Notes: generated from the letters alone by a model not told the origin. Positions 16,822 to 26,409 are shown, counted from the stretch's first letter. The stretch: 36,649 nucleotides of DNA from an uncultured Planctomyces sp. (GCA_937904325.1 CALGTK010000394.1:1-36649), one strand, 5' to 3'. A program made the numbers and translations.

Positions 16822-18463
16822 TGAGTGATTCCAGGATTTCAGATGCGGCTCGGTTGCCGTGGTAGAAGGCTTCTTCGAACAATGGAATACCACTCAAAGC
16901 GCTATGTGCAAAGTGGACGTTTCGAAAAGGTTTTGAGCATTCGGTACGGGCTGGTCCGCTGATGAATCCGGGGGTCGGACGAATCATCGCGTGTCCCCAC
17001 CGCATGATGTCAAGCCGTTTGGTCAGCCTGCGGATTTCCGGGTGTGCGCGCTCAAGGTCGGTTAGCACGACGTCTGCCCAATCTTCCCACGAAAGTCTAA
17101 ACAGTCGCTCGCGGGCAGCTTTGGGTGAGGCGTCACAAAGCGGGAAGTAATAAGTCAGGATCGTTGGCCCACGATCGATGCCTCTCTGATGAGTCGCCGT
17201 GACGTAACCGAGCGACGGGCTGTCATAAATAACGTTGTCCCAGTTCATGACGAAGCTGTCGTTTGATGGTCGATCGTCAAGGTGCAGGTTTGCCACCAGC
17301 CAGCTACCGAATTCGAAGTCTTTGATGCTGGACGGTCCAAATTCGTGATAGTCGGCGATCAGGTGAGCCGTCAAAAACGGCGGTGCTGCTACGATGACAT
17401 GCCGAGCCTTCCAGCCGTGAACTTCAGGCGGCGAGTTGGCCAGGGGTGATGAGTTCGCCGTTTGGAACGCAATGATTTTCGTGGAGTTTTCATCGCCGGT
17501 TGCGGTATTTTCCGGCGGTACAATCTGAGATACGGCGTGTCCGGTCAGAATGTGATCAGCGACGTACTTTCGAAGATGAGCAACGAGGCGTCCGTTACCT
17601 TCCGGCCATGTGATGAAAGATTGCGAGGCGACACCGGGTTTGCTGATGCGAGCGGCGAAGTAGAAGATGCCCGCCCAGGCACTGGTTTGATCACTGTTGA
17701 GTCCGTAGTCGTCCCGGCAGGCGTAGTCGACGTACCACTTAAGGTGTCGTGACGTCCAGCCCTGATCGTTCATCCATTGCAGCATGGACAGCTTGTCGAG
17801 TGCCATGATTTCGTCATCGGTCGAACAATCGGCGACCGGGATCGAGAATGCTCTTTTTCCGTCTGAGTCTCTCCACGCTACCCAGCGGTCGATCGCTGTC
17901 TGAAATGATTTGAGCTGAGTGATGTCGTCGTCTGACGCCTGCGCCCAGGGAAACGGACCTTCCTGCCATTTTCCGTCGATGAACAATCGTTCCTGAGGAT
18001 CGCGACAAAGAAACTGCTCGGCAACGATCGGTGTCCCGTCAGCGCTGCGGCCTTCGAGCAGGTCCATTTCGTCCAGCAGGTTGATCAGTTCGGTGTTGTG
18101 CGGAAGTGGGACTGGCAGGTAGTGAGCGGCCCACGGGTAGGCGACGACGGGTGATTTGCCGCTGATCGCCGTGCCGCCGACTTCGGGTTCCAGTTCGAGC
18201 AGAACGAAATCGACGCCCGCCTGCTTAAGCTTGCGAGCGGCACTCAGACCAGCGACTCCGCCGCCAACGATGACGACGTCCGTTATCTTCCAGGCATCGT
18301 CCGACAGAGCAGGGCGGTAACCGTCGCGAAGTTTGTGGCCGGCGTGGTGCGATGTCCCGACGAAGCCGCCTTCGGCTGGAAGCTTCGGAGTCGAAAGGCT
18401 GCAGCCTGAAGACAGCACAAACGGCATGCCCAGGAATGACGCAAGTAGCTCGCGTCGGTTCAT
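16814..18463 (-). CDS. FAD-dependent oxidoreductase, probable Tat lipoprotein
   Basis: A 549-residue flavoprotein resembling flavin-containing amine oxidases. The dinucleotide-binding motif DVVIVGGGVAGLSAARKL is at 62-79, followed by LLELEPEVGGTAISG. A C-terminal FAD-contacting region ends with FAHSALSGIPLFEEAFYHG. The N-terminus, MNRRELLASFLGMPFVLSSGC, has a twin arginine and a lipobox (LSSG-C21), so export by Tat with lipid attachment is likely; that fits a protein folded around its cofactor. The substrate is unknown. The gene starts 41 bases after the VOC gene and overlaps the ligase gene by 8 bases, so it sits in the middle of an operon-like run. Confidence 0.85.
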   Translation of the reverse strand: MNRRELLASFLGMPFVLSSGCSLSTPKLPAEGGFVGTSHHAGHKLRDGYRPALSDDAWKITDVVIVGGGVAGLSAARKLKQAGVDFVLLELEPEVGGTAISGKSPVVAYPWAAHYLPVPLPHNTELINLLDEMDLLEGRSADGTPIVAEQFLCRDPQERLFIDGKWQEGPFPWAQASDDDITQLKSFQTAIDRWVAWRDSDGKRAFSIPVADCSTDDEIMALDKLSMLQWMNDQGWTSRHLKWYVDYACRDDYGLNSDQTSAWAGIFYFAARISKPGVASQSFITWPEGNGRLVAHLRKYVADHILTGHAVSQIVPPENTATGDENSTKIIAFQTANSSPLANSPPEVHGWKARHVIVAAPPFLTAHLIADYHEFGPSSIKDFEFGSWLVANLHLDDRPSNDSFVMNWDNVIYDSPSLGYVTATHQRGIDRGPTILTYYFPLCDASPKAARERLFRLSWEDWADVVLTDLERAHPEIRRLTKRLDIMRWGHAMIRPTPGFISGPARTECSKPFRNVHFAHSALSGIPLFEEAFYHGNRAASEILESLNA

Positions 18464-18504
18464 CGCGTCCTTCCAAATTAACTATAAGGCATATCAAACG
18501 TGAC

Positions 18505-19059
18505 CTATTTTCGCTTCGGGCCGACCAGTTCAACCAGATTGCCGTCTGGATCTCGGATCACCGCCAGAAACATACCGTTTGGTAGTGCGACCGGACCTTT
18601 GGCAATCGGCTTGACATTGCCGGCGGCGGCGCGGGTGAGCGAAGCGTCGATATCGGACACCCAGATCGTTGAATAGCTCATCCCGAGCGACGAGTGAATG
18701 AACGCGTGATCGACTTTCCTGCCAGGAGCCTCTTTGATCTGCATCAGTTTCAAGCGAGTTGCGTTGGACGATCCCTGAGTGACCAGAACGTGAACATGCA
18801 GGTCGTGGTTGTCGACGAGCCCTGCGTCTGCAGCAAGACTTGCTGGTACGTCGAAGCCGTCAATTTCTTTCATCCCGACGACGTCCTTGTAAAAGACAAC
18901 TGACTTGTCGACATCGCTGCAAACAATTCCAAAGTCGATGGTCCCACGAGAGAACTCGACAACCATCTTTTCTTCGGCATCGGTCGAACTATTTGTGAGA
19001 AGTACAGTCAGGCCTGACGTGGCTAGAAGCAGTGTTAAAACGGCAATGGAGTTTTTCAT
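18505..19059 (-). CDS. Exported VOC-family (glyoxalase-like) protein
   Basis: About 184 residues. A hydrophobic leader (MKNSIAVLTLLLATSGLTVLL) precedes one vicinal-oxygen-chelate domain with two beta-alpha-beta-beta-beta modules. The first begins TIDFGIVCSDVDKSVVFYKDVVGM and the second YSTIWVSDIDASL, ending in FLAVIRDPDGNLVELVG, the usual VOC close with a metal-site Glu. VOC proteins include glyoxalases, dioxygenases and binding proteins, so the reaction is open. Most lack a leader, so export or membrane anchoring is unusual. The frame opens at 19107; I chose the ATG at 19059 because it starts the leader. It lies 41 bases upstream of the oxidoreductase gene. Confidence 0.82.
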   Translation of the reverse strand: MKNSIAVLTLLLATSGLTVLLTNSSTDAEEKMVVEFSRGTIDFGIVCSDVDKSVVFYKDVVGMKEIDGFDVPASLAADAGLVDNHDLHVHVLVTQGSSNATRLKLMQIKEAPGRKVDHAFIHSSLGMSYSTIWVSDIDASLTRAAAGNVKPIAKGPVALPNGMFLAVIRDPDGNLVELVGPKRK

Positions 19060-19189
19060 GTTGTTGTCCGAATGTTTTACGTACCACGAATGGACAAGAA
19101 GAGACACGAATTTCAGAGCATCAAATGAGAGACGAAATCAGTGTTTCTTGGTGTCCAGTCGTGTGTTCTCAGAACTGCGATAGGATTAG

Positions 19190-19235
19190 GGTGGGCACTT
19201 CCCACCTGAAACGTTTTGGCGGGCAGTACCCACCT
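19190..19235. repeat. Paired GGTGGG/CCCACC hairpins (REP-like)
   Basis: A perfect hairpin (GGTGGG, 5-base loop, CCCACC) at 19190-19206 is followed about 13 bases on by a second, one-mismatch version (GGCGGG, 5-base loop, CCCACC). They lie just after the cysH stop on the minus strand. Two near-identical small hairpins in a spacer look like a REP-type element; neither has a T-tract, so a simple terminator is less likely. Confidence 0.5.
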
Positions 19236-19240
19236 TACGG

Positions 19241-20032
19241 TTAAATCATGTAGTCCGTCATGCGGCCAAGGATTCGGTCGACGAGTTCCTGGGGAAGGTC
19301 GATCGCCGGTGAGTAAGTTGGGTCGCGGTCGGTCGGGTTGATGCCGCAGTAGACTGACCATGGTCCGAGGTGTCGCCAGCGTCCAGCTCGCTTGGGTTCG
19401 CTGGGGAGGACGGGCGTCGTACAGCGATTGCAACCGATTGTTGTGAAGCCTTGCGAGTGCAGCGGGTTGACGATGACGTCGTTCTCTTTGATGTAAGCGT
19501 CCAGGTGATCGTCGTCAAATTCGGCCAGTGGGTTGATGCGGACGGTGTTTGTTTCGACGTCGATCGAGAGGATTGGGCAGACGGCTCGTTTGCCGCCGTC
19601 GCTGCGTCGGAGACTGCCGATGAAGGCGTCGTACTGGTCGCCGACCTTGCGCAGGGGTTCGACCTTACGAGTGTGACAGCATTGTTCCTGGCCTTCTGAT
19701 GTCAGATAGAGCACGCCGTGTTTTTCGGTCTGCTCTTCCATCGTCAGCTCGGGACGCAGCGTGATGACGTTGAGCCCGTATTCGTTGATGATGCGGTCGC
19801 GAGTGTCCAGCGTCTCCTGAAACATGACTCCCGTATCGACAAACAGCGTTGGAATGTCGGCTCCGCTGGACTTGATCATATGGCAGACGACCGTGCCTGA
19901 TTTCTGCATAGCGGAAATTGATGCCACGCGGTCGCTGAACGTCTGCTTCGCCCACTGCAGAAGTTCCTGCGGCGTACGTTGTTCGAATTTATGATTCAGA
20001 TCGACCAGATCTGCCTGTGAGAGGCGAGCCAT
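19241..20032 (-). CDS. cysH: Adenylyl-sulfate reductase (CysH family, APS type)
   Basis: A 263-residue assimilatory sulfonucleotide reductase, which reduces activated sulfate to sulfite using thioredoxin. The two cysteine pairs that hold a 4Fe-4S cluster are present: Cys118-Cys119 ([12 protein letters not shown]) and Cys201/Cys204 (GCNRCTTP). That marks the APS-using type rather than the cluster-free PAPS type. The catalytic cysteine is Cys229 (VYCGIN, replacing the common ECGLH), after [18 protein letters not shown] and [10 protein letters not shown] are substrate-binding blocks. The tail after Cys229 is longer than usual, about 34 residues. No other sulfate-assimilation gene is in the window. 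It is 179 bases downstream of deoA. Confidence 0.92.
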   Translation of the reverse strand: MARLSQADLVDLNHKFEQRTPQELLQWAKQTFSDRVASISAMQKSGTVVCHMIKSSGADIPTLFVDTGVMFQETLDTRDRIINEYGLNVITLRPELTMEEQTEKHGVLYLTSEGQEQCCHTRKVEPLRKVGDQYDAFIGSLRRSDGGKRAVCPILSIDVETNTVRINPLAEFDDDHLDAYIKENDVIVNPLHSQGFTTIGCNRCTTPVLPSEPKRAGRWRHLGPWSVYCGINPTDRDPTYSPAIDLPQELVDRILGRMTDYMI

Positions 20033-20211
20033 CTTATAAAACCTGTGAGATAAGGATTCGTTGATCGGCCCCTGTGGGCACAGCCGAAATTACGGAAATT
20101 AACCTGAATCGCTCCATTACATTGTACTGCGGACCTTTTATTGATTGGGCGTACTGAGGGTCAACCGTTTGTTTGGTTTGCGATTTCTGGTCGTTCGCGT
20201 TGATATTCTGA

Positions 20212-21510
20212 TCACCGGATACGTTCGACGATGAACTCGGGCCATTCTCCTTGAGAATCGCTGATCGTGATCGCGCTGGAAACTCGTGACATGATGGCTG
20301 GTACTTTTTGATCGGCAAAAACACGGGCAAGTGGATCACCCGCCGAGACTTCGTCGCCGATTTTTGCTCGCATGTCGATCCCGACGGAATGATCGACCGA
20401 ATCACCTATCTGACGCCTTCCGCCGCCGAGATCGATGACGGCCATGCCGAGAGCCTCCGTGTCCATTCTGGTGACGAATCCCGACCGTTCTGCGACAACG
20501 ACTTGTTCCCGCGCGACCTGGTAACCGATTTTCAGATCGCCGCCCTGAGCGACCACCATCTGTTCGAAGACTTCGCGTGCGGCCCCGGAATCCAGCCGGT
20601 CACTCAGTAGTGATTCGGCGGCCGTCGGGTCGGCACAACGCTCGGCCGAAACCAGCAGTTCGGCGCCCAGAGCCAGCGTGACGTAACGTAGATCGTCAGG
20701 GCCTTCTCCGGCCAGGCAGTCCAGAGTTTCGTCCAGTTCGACGGCGTTTCCGCACATTCGACCCAGCGGCTGATTCATATCAGTGACCAGGGCCGTCGTG
20801 CGGACCCCCATTCGCTGGCCCGCTCGGACCAGCGAATTTGCCAGTTCGACGCCCTGGTCGCGAGTTTTCATGAACGCTCCGCTGCCGCATTTGACATCCA
20901 GAACCAAGGCGTTCAATGACTCGGCCAGCTTCTTGCTCATGATGCTGGCGGTGATCAGCGGGATGGACGGCACCGTCGCCGTGACATCTCGCAGTCCGTA
21001 AAACTTGCGGTCTGCGGGGACAAGGTCTTCTGTCGCTCCAGTGATGACGCAGCCGACGCGTTCAACGATGGCCTGCATTTCTGTAATCGACAAGTCGGTG
21101 CGGAAGCCGGGAATCGATTCCAGCTTGTCGAGTGTCCCCCCGGTCGGGCCGAGGCCTCGCCCGGAAATCATCGGCACTCGCAACCCGCACGAAGCCAGCA
21201 GCGGAGCCAGCACCAGTGAGACCTTGTCGCCGACTCCACCAGTAGAATGCTTGTCTACAACAGCCGCTCCGGCCGGCCATTCCAGACGCACGCCCGACAG
21301 CAGCATTTCCTGAGTCAACGCGGCTGTTTCCTCGTCTTCCATTCCCTGGAAAAAAATGGCCATTGCCAGAGCCGACATCTGGTATTCCGGGATACTACTG
21401 TCTACAAATCCCCGAATAACAAACGCGATTTCGTCGCGTGTCAGCGTGTGTCCATCCCGTTTACGGGCGATGAGTTCTGCTGGCGTCACCGAGTCGTCCT
21501 CTAGCCGCAT
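20212..21510 (-). CDS. deoA: Thymidine / pyrimidine-nucleoside phosphorylase
   Basis: A 432-residue enzyme of pyrimidine salvage, cleaving thymidine or uridine with phosphate to the free base and (deoxy)ribose 1-phosphate. It has the helical N-terminal part (LIARKRDGHTLTRDEI), the phosphate loop DKHSTGGVGDKVSLVLAPLLA (87-107), the family signature SGRGLGPTGGTLDKLES (from about 116), and SIMSKKLAE and DVKCGSGAFMK of the active site. The length is normal. Base specificity (thymidine only, or also uridine) cannot be settled by eye, so the symbol could also be pdp. It heads the minus-strand run that continues with cysH, and is divergent from glyA. No Shine-Dalgarno is seen before the ATG. Confidence 0.92.
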   Translation of the reverse strand: MRLEDDSVTPAELIARKRDGHTLTRDEIAFVIRGFVDSSIPEYQMSALAMAIFFQGMEDEETAALTQEMLLSGVRLEWPAGAAVVDKHSTGGVGDKVSLVLAPLLASCGLRVPMISGRGLGPTGGTLDKLESIPGFRTDLSITEMQAIVERVGCVITGATEDLVPADRKFYGLRDVTATVPSIPLITASIMSKKLAESLNALVLDVKCGSGAFMKTRDQGVELANSLVRAGQRMGVRTTALVTDMNQPLGRMCGNAVELDETLDCLAGEGPDDLRYVTLALGAELLVSAERCADPTAAESLLSDRLDSGAAREVFEQMVVAQGGDLKIGYQVAREQVVVAERSGFVTRMDTEALGMAVIDLGGGRRQIGDSVDHSVGIDMRAKIGDEVSAGDPLARVFADQKVPAIMSRVSSAITISDSQGEWPEFIVERIR

Positions 21511-21585
21511 TTTGTGATGTGTAAATTGCTGATTTCACGCAGAAACCAGAGGGGCAGGACGCGTGTCTGTCTGAGTAGTCAGCGG

Positions 21586-21614
21586 CTGACTTCAACAGTG
21601 GTTTTTCGTATAAG
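21586..21614 (+). promoter_or_regulatory. Candidate sigma-70 promoter for glyA
   Basis: CTGACT (21586-21591) and TATAAG (21609-21614) are separated by 17 bases, about 75 bases before glyA in the deoA-glyA divergent spacer. The match is partial. A second TATAAG nearby (21622) is an alternative -10. Confidence 0.3.
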
Positions 21615-21688
21615 CAGCAACTATAAGGCCGCCGTCATGCCGCTCACCAGGCAACCCATGCTATATAACGCCGGAAGACAGTGAAATC

Positions 21689-22930
21689 ATGAGCAATCTT
21701 CAGCAAGCTGACCCCGATATCTGGGCCGCCATTCAGACCGAAGAAGTTCGTCAGAAAGAGGGCCTCGAGCTGATTGCGTCGGAAAATTACACCAGCGCCG
21801 CAGTCATGGAAGCAGCCGGTACGTGCCTGACCAACAAATATGCAGAAGGCTACCCGGAAAAACGATATTACGGCGGCTGCGAGAATGTCGATGTCATCGA
21901 ATCCATTGCTCGAGACCGTGCCTGCGAACTCTTCGGAGCTGACCACGCCAACGTTCAGCCACACGCCGGCTCGCAGGCCAATATGTCGGTTTACCTGACG
22001 GTGCTGAATCCGGGTGACACATACCTGGCGATGAGCCTCGACCATGGCGGGCATCTAACCCACGGATCGAAGGTCAACTTCTCTGGGAAAATCTACAACG
22101 CCATTCCGTACGGAGTCCGGGAAGACAACCACCAGATCGACTTCGATAACGTCGCGGCACTGGCTCGCGAGCACAAGCCGAAGCTCATCGTTGCTGGGGC
22201 CAGCGCTTACCCACGCGAAATCGATCACGGCAAGTTCGCCGAGATTGCCAGAGAAGTCGGCGCATTGTTCATGGTCGACATGGCTCACTACGCCGGCCTC
22301 GTTGCGGGTGGCGTTCATAACAACCCGGTCGAGTGTGCCGACTTCGTCACCTCGACGTCGCACAAGACGCTGCGAGGTCCACGGTCAGGCTTTGTTCTCT
22401 GCAAAGAAGAACGCGCCAAAGGCATCGACAAGACGGTCTTCCCTGGTATGCAGGGCGGGCCGCTGTGCCACGTCGTCGCTGCCAAGGCGATCTGCTTTGG
22501 AGAAGCTCTCAAGCCGGACTTCAAAGAGTACGCTCAGCAGGTTGTTGCCAACGCTAAAGTGTTGTCCGACGTTCTGATGACCGGGGGGATCTCAATCTCC
22601 TCCGGCGGAACCGACAACCACCTCATGCTGTGCGACGTTACAAAGATCGACCTGACCGGCAAGATCGCCGAACAGGCTCTTGACCGAGCGGGCATCACCG
22701 TTAACAAAAATATGATCCCCTTCGACCAGCGATCCCCGTTCGACCCCAGCGGCATCCGTATCGGCACGGCGGCACTGACGACGCGAGGCATGAAAGAAGA
22801 CGAAATGCGTAAGATCGGCGACTGGATCCTCGAAGTTCTTCGCAACGCCGACAACCACGACATCGTCAATCAGGTTCGCGAAGAAGTCCGCGACTTCGCC
22901 AAAGTCTTCGCCGTGCCGGGTGTCGTTTAG
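21689..22930 (+). CDS. glyA: Serine hydroxymethyltransferase
   Basis: A 413-residue PLP enzyme that interconverts serine and glycine with transfer of a one-carbon unit to tetrahydrofolate; cytoplasmic. Diagnostic stretches include [12 protein letters not shown] (26-37), [15 protein letters not shown] (49-63), [13 protein letters not shown] (196-208) and the PLP lysine Lys226 in [14 protein letters not shown]. The length is normal and the start matches family members. There is no evident riboswitch in the 178-base leader shared with deoA. The gene is single, with an IS remnant about 80 bases downstream. Confidence 0.97.
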   Translation: MSNLQQADPDIWAAIQTEEVRQKEGLELIASENYTSAAVMEAAGTCLTNKYAEGYPEKRYYGGCENVDVIESIARDRACELFGADHANVQPHAGSQANMSVYLTVLNPGDTYLAMSLDHGGHLTHGSKVNFSGKIYNAIPYGVREDNHQIDFDNVAALAREHKPKLIVAGASAYPREIDHGKFAEIAREVGALFMVDMAHYAGLVAGGVHNNPVECADFVTSTSHKTLRGPRSGFVLCKEERAKGIDKTVFPGMQGGPLCHVVAAKAICFGEALKPDFKEYAQQVVANAKVLSDVLMTGGISISSGGTDNHLMLCDVTKIDLTGKIAEQALDRAGITVNKNMIPFDQRSPFDPSGIRIGTAALTTRGMKEDEMRKIGDWILEVLRNADNHDIVNQVREEVRDFAKVFAVPGVV

Positions 22931-22999
22931 AATTTGCTAAGCAGCGAAGTTACACGAAATATCTATCTCCGCTGTCGTCTCGAAGGTGTGGTAGCCCAC

Positions 23000-23655
23000 T
23001 TGCAATGGACACCTGATAATACGTTTTCAGACGGCTGGTTTTGTCTGATGCTGTTCTTCTAATTCGTCAGGTGTTCAGCATCCGAGCGTTTGATGGATCC
23101 TCGTGGAATTGCAGAAAGCGTCGATGTACGGGAAGACGTTGAGCCTTGCCCGGGTAATTAAGTTGTCGAAGGAACTCGAACATCGTCCTCTCGTGCTTGA
23201 GCGTTCAGCCATGACGGCATTGTCGTGGCAGCAACCCGTGCGACTCATTGAGCAGGTCACGTTGAGAGTTTTCAGAGTCTGCTGATAGTCGTCGCTGGTA
23301 TATTGCGAGTCGCGATCGCTGTGATGAAGCAGACCGTTCGTGTCAGGCTTCCGTAACTGGACAGCGTTACGAAGAGTCGAACTGACCAGTGGTGTGGCGA
23401 GACTGTCAGAGATCGCCCAGCCCACGAACTTACGGCTGAACAGGTCCAGAACAACAGTCAGATAAACCCAACCGTCAGCCGTCGGCAGGTACGTGATGTC
23501 GGTTACCCACTTTCTGTTTGGAGCGACTACTCGAAAGGACTGATCGAAAACGTTTGGTGCGGCCGCCTTTGCTGGATCAGAAACCGTTGTCGTCGGCGAG
23601 AACTTCTTTGAGACCTTAACGCCGATCGGCTCACTCGTACTGGTACCAAAGTCTG
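23000..23655 (-). mobile_element. Decayed IS3-family element, OrfB fragment
   Basis: The minus strand encodes the C-terminal part of an IS3-family DDE transposase. Visible blocks are NRKWVTDITYLPTADGWVYL (first Asp), LDLFSRKFVGWAISD, LHHSDRDSQYTS (second Asp), LNVTCSMSRTGCCHDNAVM and, after a frame disturbance, YIDAF.NSTRIHQTLG. The third acidic residue region reads AERSSTRG instead of ERFFSTLK, and a TGA follows LGC, so the gene is broken. OrfA and the first part of OrfB are missing. A likely end, TGGACACCTGATAA, lies near 23005. It cannot be active. Confidence 0.85.
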
Positions 23656-23771
23656 GGATTCAACTGAAATTCAACAGATGATCATCAGGCTTCTGTGTCG
23701 TCTTGCGGTCCGCCACTTTCCGTCGCCTGCTGAGTAATCTGGCCGCCGTATGGACGAGCGATCATGGCAAG

Positions 23772-23807
23772 CTTCCACTTGCCACAGTACTTCCACTTGC
23801 CACAGTA
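23772..23807. repeat. 18-base tandem duplication
   Basis: Two identical copies of an 18-base unit, 23772-23789 and 23790-23807, in noncoding DNA beside the IS remnant. Confidence 0.95.
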
Positions 23808-24436
23808 ATCGTGCAGGAGTGGAGGCTGGTGATTAAAGAACGCGATGGTAGCCAGAAAGCGTTTGAAACTCAGGCGAAGAGTATCATCTCCCGCAGTCAG
23901 GGTGTGCCCGGTGTTTTTTTTCAGTTTCGAGGGAGCAGTTCTGATTCGTCGATGGCCTGTTCGGGGAAGAGCTTGCAGATCAAAGGGGAATTGTTGGCAA
24001 ATGACCGCGTCCGCTGGCAGTTTCATGGTGCCGACGCCTGGACAGTCCGGATTCACGCTGATCGGCGCCCTCAAGACATGCAGAAACGCTGGTAAGCTTG
24101 CACCTCTTCGCAAGCAGGCAGACACCTCTGACGATGTGGATCTGGCTGCACGAAGTCGCAAGGTCCGCAGTCTGCTGAGGGCATCTGTGGATGGAAAATC
24201 GTCATTTTATTTGTCTGTAAGTCTCTGAAGAGAAGTTGGTTACGGAGGGCGATTTGCTTTGGTTGTACTATCGCTGATGAATGAATACGCACGTTCTAAT
24301 GTGTTCTTGCGTTCATTGAAAATAGACGTCGGCAATGTTACTGTGGAAAGCGCGTTTGCGCCTGTATTCTTCGGCTGAGAGGTACATCCTTTTAACTCGC
24401 CGGAAGACTTCGTTTTCGATTCATTAAGGAACTGAC

Positions 24437-25432
24437 ATGGCACGACCAGTGACACTGTTCACCGGCCAGTGGGCAGATTTGCCACTTGAAGAACTCTGCA
24501 GGAAGGCTCGAGATTTCGGCTACGACGGGCTGGAACTTGCTTGCTGGGGTGACCACTTCGAAGTCGACAAAGCCCTGTCAGACGACACGTACTGTGCGAA
24601 GAAGCGAGATCTGCTCGAAAAGCACGACCTCAAGCTGTTCGCCATTTCGAATCACCTCGTCGGCCAGGGTGTTCTGGACAATATCGATGAGCGCCACAAA
24701 GGAATTCTTCCGGAATACGTTTGGGGCGACGGCGATCCGACTGGTGTGAATGAACGCTCCGCCGAAGAAATGAAGAACACCGCTCGCGCCGCACAGAAGC
24801 TGGGTGTCAGTGTTGTGAACGGATTCACCGGATCGAGCATCTGGCATCTGATTTACGACTTCCCTCCGACGACTCGTGAGATGATTCAGGGTGGATTCGA
24901 TCTGCTCGCCGAACGTTGGAACCCGATCCTCGACGTCTTCCAGGAATGTGGCGTTAAGTTCGCTCTGGAAGTTCATCCAACAGAAATCGCGTTCGATATC
25001 TACTCGGCCGAGGCCGCTTTGAAGGCTCTCGATAACCGGGAAGAATTCGGATTCAATTTCGATCCGAGCCATCTGATCTGGCAGGGCATCGATCCTGTTG
25101 AGTTCATCCGGGCCTTCCCGGACCGCATGTATCATGTTCACATGAAGGACGCGTCGACGACTCTGAACGGTAAGACCGGCATTAACAGCAGCCACATGCC
25201 GTGGGGCGATGCTCGTCGCGGCTGGGATTTCCGCAGCGTTGGTCGCGGAGCCGTTCGGTTTGAGGAGATCATCCGAGCACTCAACATTGTCGGCTACGAC
25301 GGCCCGCTGTCGGTTGAATGGGAAGACATTGGGATGGACCGTGAGCATGGTGCTCGTGAATCCTGCCAGTTCTGCAAGAACGTCGACTTTGAACCGTCGA
25401 GCCACCGCTTCGACGATGCTTTCTCCGATTAG
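24437..25432 (+). CDS. Sugar phosphate isomerase/epimerase (xylose-isomerase-like TIM barrel)
   Basis: A 331-residue cytoplasmic protein of the AP-endonuclease-2/xylose-isomerase-like TIM-barrel family. Likely metal ligands sit at strand ends: the Glu in FALEVHPTE, the Asp/His in [14 protein letters not shown], the His in [10 protein letters not shown], and the Glu in [11 protein letters not shown]. Family members isomerise or epimerise sugars and inositols; the substrate here is not predictable. An AAGGA site lies 6 bases before the ATG. Transcribed alone, with a strong terminator 27 bases after the stop. No sugar transporter or kinase gene is adjacent. Confidence 0.9.
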   Translation: MARPVTLFTGQWADLPLEELCRKARDFGYDGLELACWGDHFEVDKALSDDTYCAKKRDLLEKHDLKLFAISNHLVGQGVLDNIDERHKGILPEYVWGDGDPTGVNERSAEEMKNTARAAQKLGVSVVNGFTGSSIWHLIYDFPPTTREMIQGGFDLLAERWNPILDVFQECGVKFALEVHPTEIAFDIYSAEAALKALDNREEFGFNFDPSHLIWQGIDPVEFIRAFPDRMYHVHMKDASTTLNGKTGINSSHMPWGDARRGWDFRSVGRGAVRFEEIIRALNIVGYDGPLSVEWEDIGMDREHGARESCQFCKNVDFEPSSHRFDDAFSD

Positions 25433-25458
25433 TTCTCAATCGATAGATGCAATAAGCC

Positions 25459-25494
25459 AAAAAGGCCCGACAGTTTCAACTGCCGGGCCTTTTT
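25459..25494 (+). terminator. Rho-independent terminator after the sugar isomerase
   Basis: An 11-base arm AAAAAGGCCCG (25459-25469) pairs perfectly with CGGGCCTTTTT (25484-25494), with further near-pairing inside the loop. The T-tract follows on the plus strand. The symmetric A-tract could make it work in both directions. Confidence 0.92.
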
Positions 25495-25579
25495 GTTCGC
25501 CGCTGTTTGCCACTCGACCTTCGCTGTCACATTTTCTCCGGCCGATGGCTTAGCTCGTCTGTTTCGCCACGGCCGATTG

Positions 25580-25745
25580 TCAGTCGAGTTGCCGTACTTC
25601 TTCATTTGTGATCTTGCCGTCAACATTATAGCGATGGAAGTAGAGCGGCGGTTTATTGTCGGGCAGTGAAACTCCGGCACGCAGGAAGCTGCCCTGGACG
25701 TTGAGGTACTTGTGCATCGGCGAGCGGTACTCGTTCTTCCATTCA
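25580..25745 (-). pseudogene. C-terminal fragment of an unidentified protein
   Basis: The minus strand reads EWKNEYRSPMHKYLNV then SLPDNKPPLYFHRYNVDG and KITNEEVRQLD before a stop. The end resembles one EF-hand-like loop (NVDGKITNEE). The composition looks like real coding sequence, but upstream the frame runs into a short duplicated stretch and then noncoding DNA. I cannot name the family. It may be the surviving end of a longer secreted protein. Confidence 0.35.
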
Positions 25746-25779
25746 CCGCGTGTTTGTTGGATCCCGCGTGTTTGTTGGA
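25746..25779. repeat. Tandem duplication, 16 identical bases at 18-base period
   Basis: ccgcgtgtttgttgga occurs at 25746-25761 and again at 25764-25779, separated by two bases. It sits at the broken edge of the minus-strand C-terminal fragment. Confidence 0.93.
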
Positions 25780-26039
25780 GATTGGGCCACAGGCGTATGC
25801 TCGCCACCCAGTCTCAGAGGCTCCCGAGAAGTACACTGCCAGTGGCGATCTCCGCAGGGTACGTACCGGTTCTTCAGGGATACAGGAATGCTCGCGATGC
25901 GTCCCCTTCGTGAGTGAGTCCGGCGTTAGTGCGATTGTCGTTCTTTTCGTTCGTAGCCCGGGCCGCCGGCGACCGTAAAGCTGATTGATGCTGATGCGTC
26001 TGGCTTTGATGGCGTGACAAAAATTCTCCATGAGATTAA

Positions 26040-26357
26040 CGGTGGCTTCACAATTTGTTTCGGAGCGATCTCCATCCTGGACGGAGTGCGTTCTTCCGGG
26101 AAGAACGTCGAAAGGACGACTTCTCGTATATCGGATTGGCCCCGGGCTGGAATTTCGGCGGTGGTGCCGGTAGAGAAGAATAACTCCAGGTCGTTAAACG
26201 GGCTGATCCTGAAGTGCCCACGAACGAACAGTTTAGTCAGGCAATCGCTGAAGCGAACGGACCCGGAAGTAAAATGCCAATTGACGAGACGGGGTTGCGG
26301 ATTGGCCCTGATGTCGAGTCGTCAGTTGTAAAATTGCCGTGCAGAGTTGTGACTTGA
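26040..26357 (+). pseudogene. Possible decayed coding sequence, unidentified
   Basis: One plus-strand frame reads coding-like residues (for example RKDDFSYIGLAPGWNFGGG) to a TAA. It then continues as LQVVKRADPEVPTNEQF and PIDETGLRIGPDVESS to a TGA at 26355. The preceding bases in another frame read VKLIDADASGFDGVTKILHE. Residue composition suggests a former gene broken by a stop and a frameshift. No family recognised; this could be chance. Confidence 0.25.
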
Positions 26358-26374
26358 CGACTTGGTAAATGAAA

Positions 26375-26409
26375 AAAGCCTCTGCCAGATCGAATCTGAC
26401 AGAGGCTTT
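26375..26409 (-). terminator. Rho-independent terminator of the IscA/ErpA-like gene
   Basis: Arms 26375-26390 and 26394-26409 pair over 16 bases with one mismatch around a 3-base loop. Read on the minus strand, the stem is followed by TTTTTT. It lies 55 bases after the stop of the IscA-like gene. Confidence 0.93.

Larger units (their letters stand above)
22931..24436. other. Gene-poor stretch with IS debris
   Basis: About 1.5 kb between glyA and the sugar isomerase. It holds the IS3-family remnant (to about 23655) and an 18-base tandem duplication (23772-23807). Two overlapping frames of 130 and 158 residues on opposite strands at 23685-24161 shadow each other and resemble nothing I know. 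Confidence 0.5.
25495..26370. other. Gene-poor stretch with coding fragments
   Basis: Nearly 900 bases with no intact gene. It holds a C-terminal fragment on the minus strand (25580-25745), an 18-base-period duplication (25746-25779) and fragments of open frame on the plus strand (25970-26357). Confidence 0.5.

Noticed and set aside
20034-20405. 123-residue minus-strand frame overlapping the end of deoA
   Set aside because: It overlaps a firm gene in another frame and resembles no protein.
21511-21688. Glycine riboswitch ahead of glyA
   Set aside because: The leader shows no paired aptamer-like structure or conserved bases of that class.
23685-24161. 158- and 130-residue frames on opposite strands
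   Set aside because: They shadow each other, span an exact 18-base duplication and have no recognisable motifs; coding status cannot be supported.
24578-25405. 275-residue minus-strand frame opposite the sugar isomerase
   Set aside because: Antisense shadow of a gene with good start, motifs and terminator.
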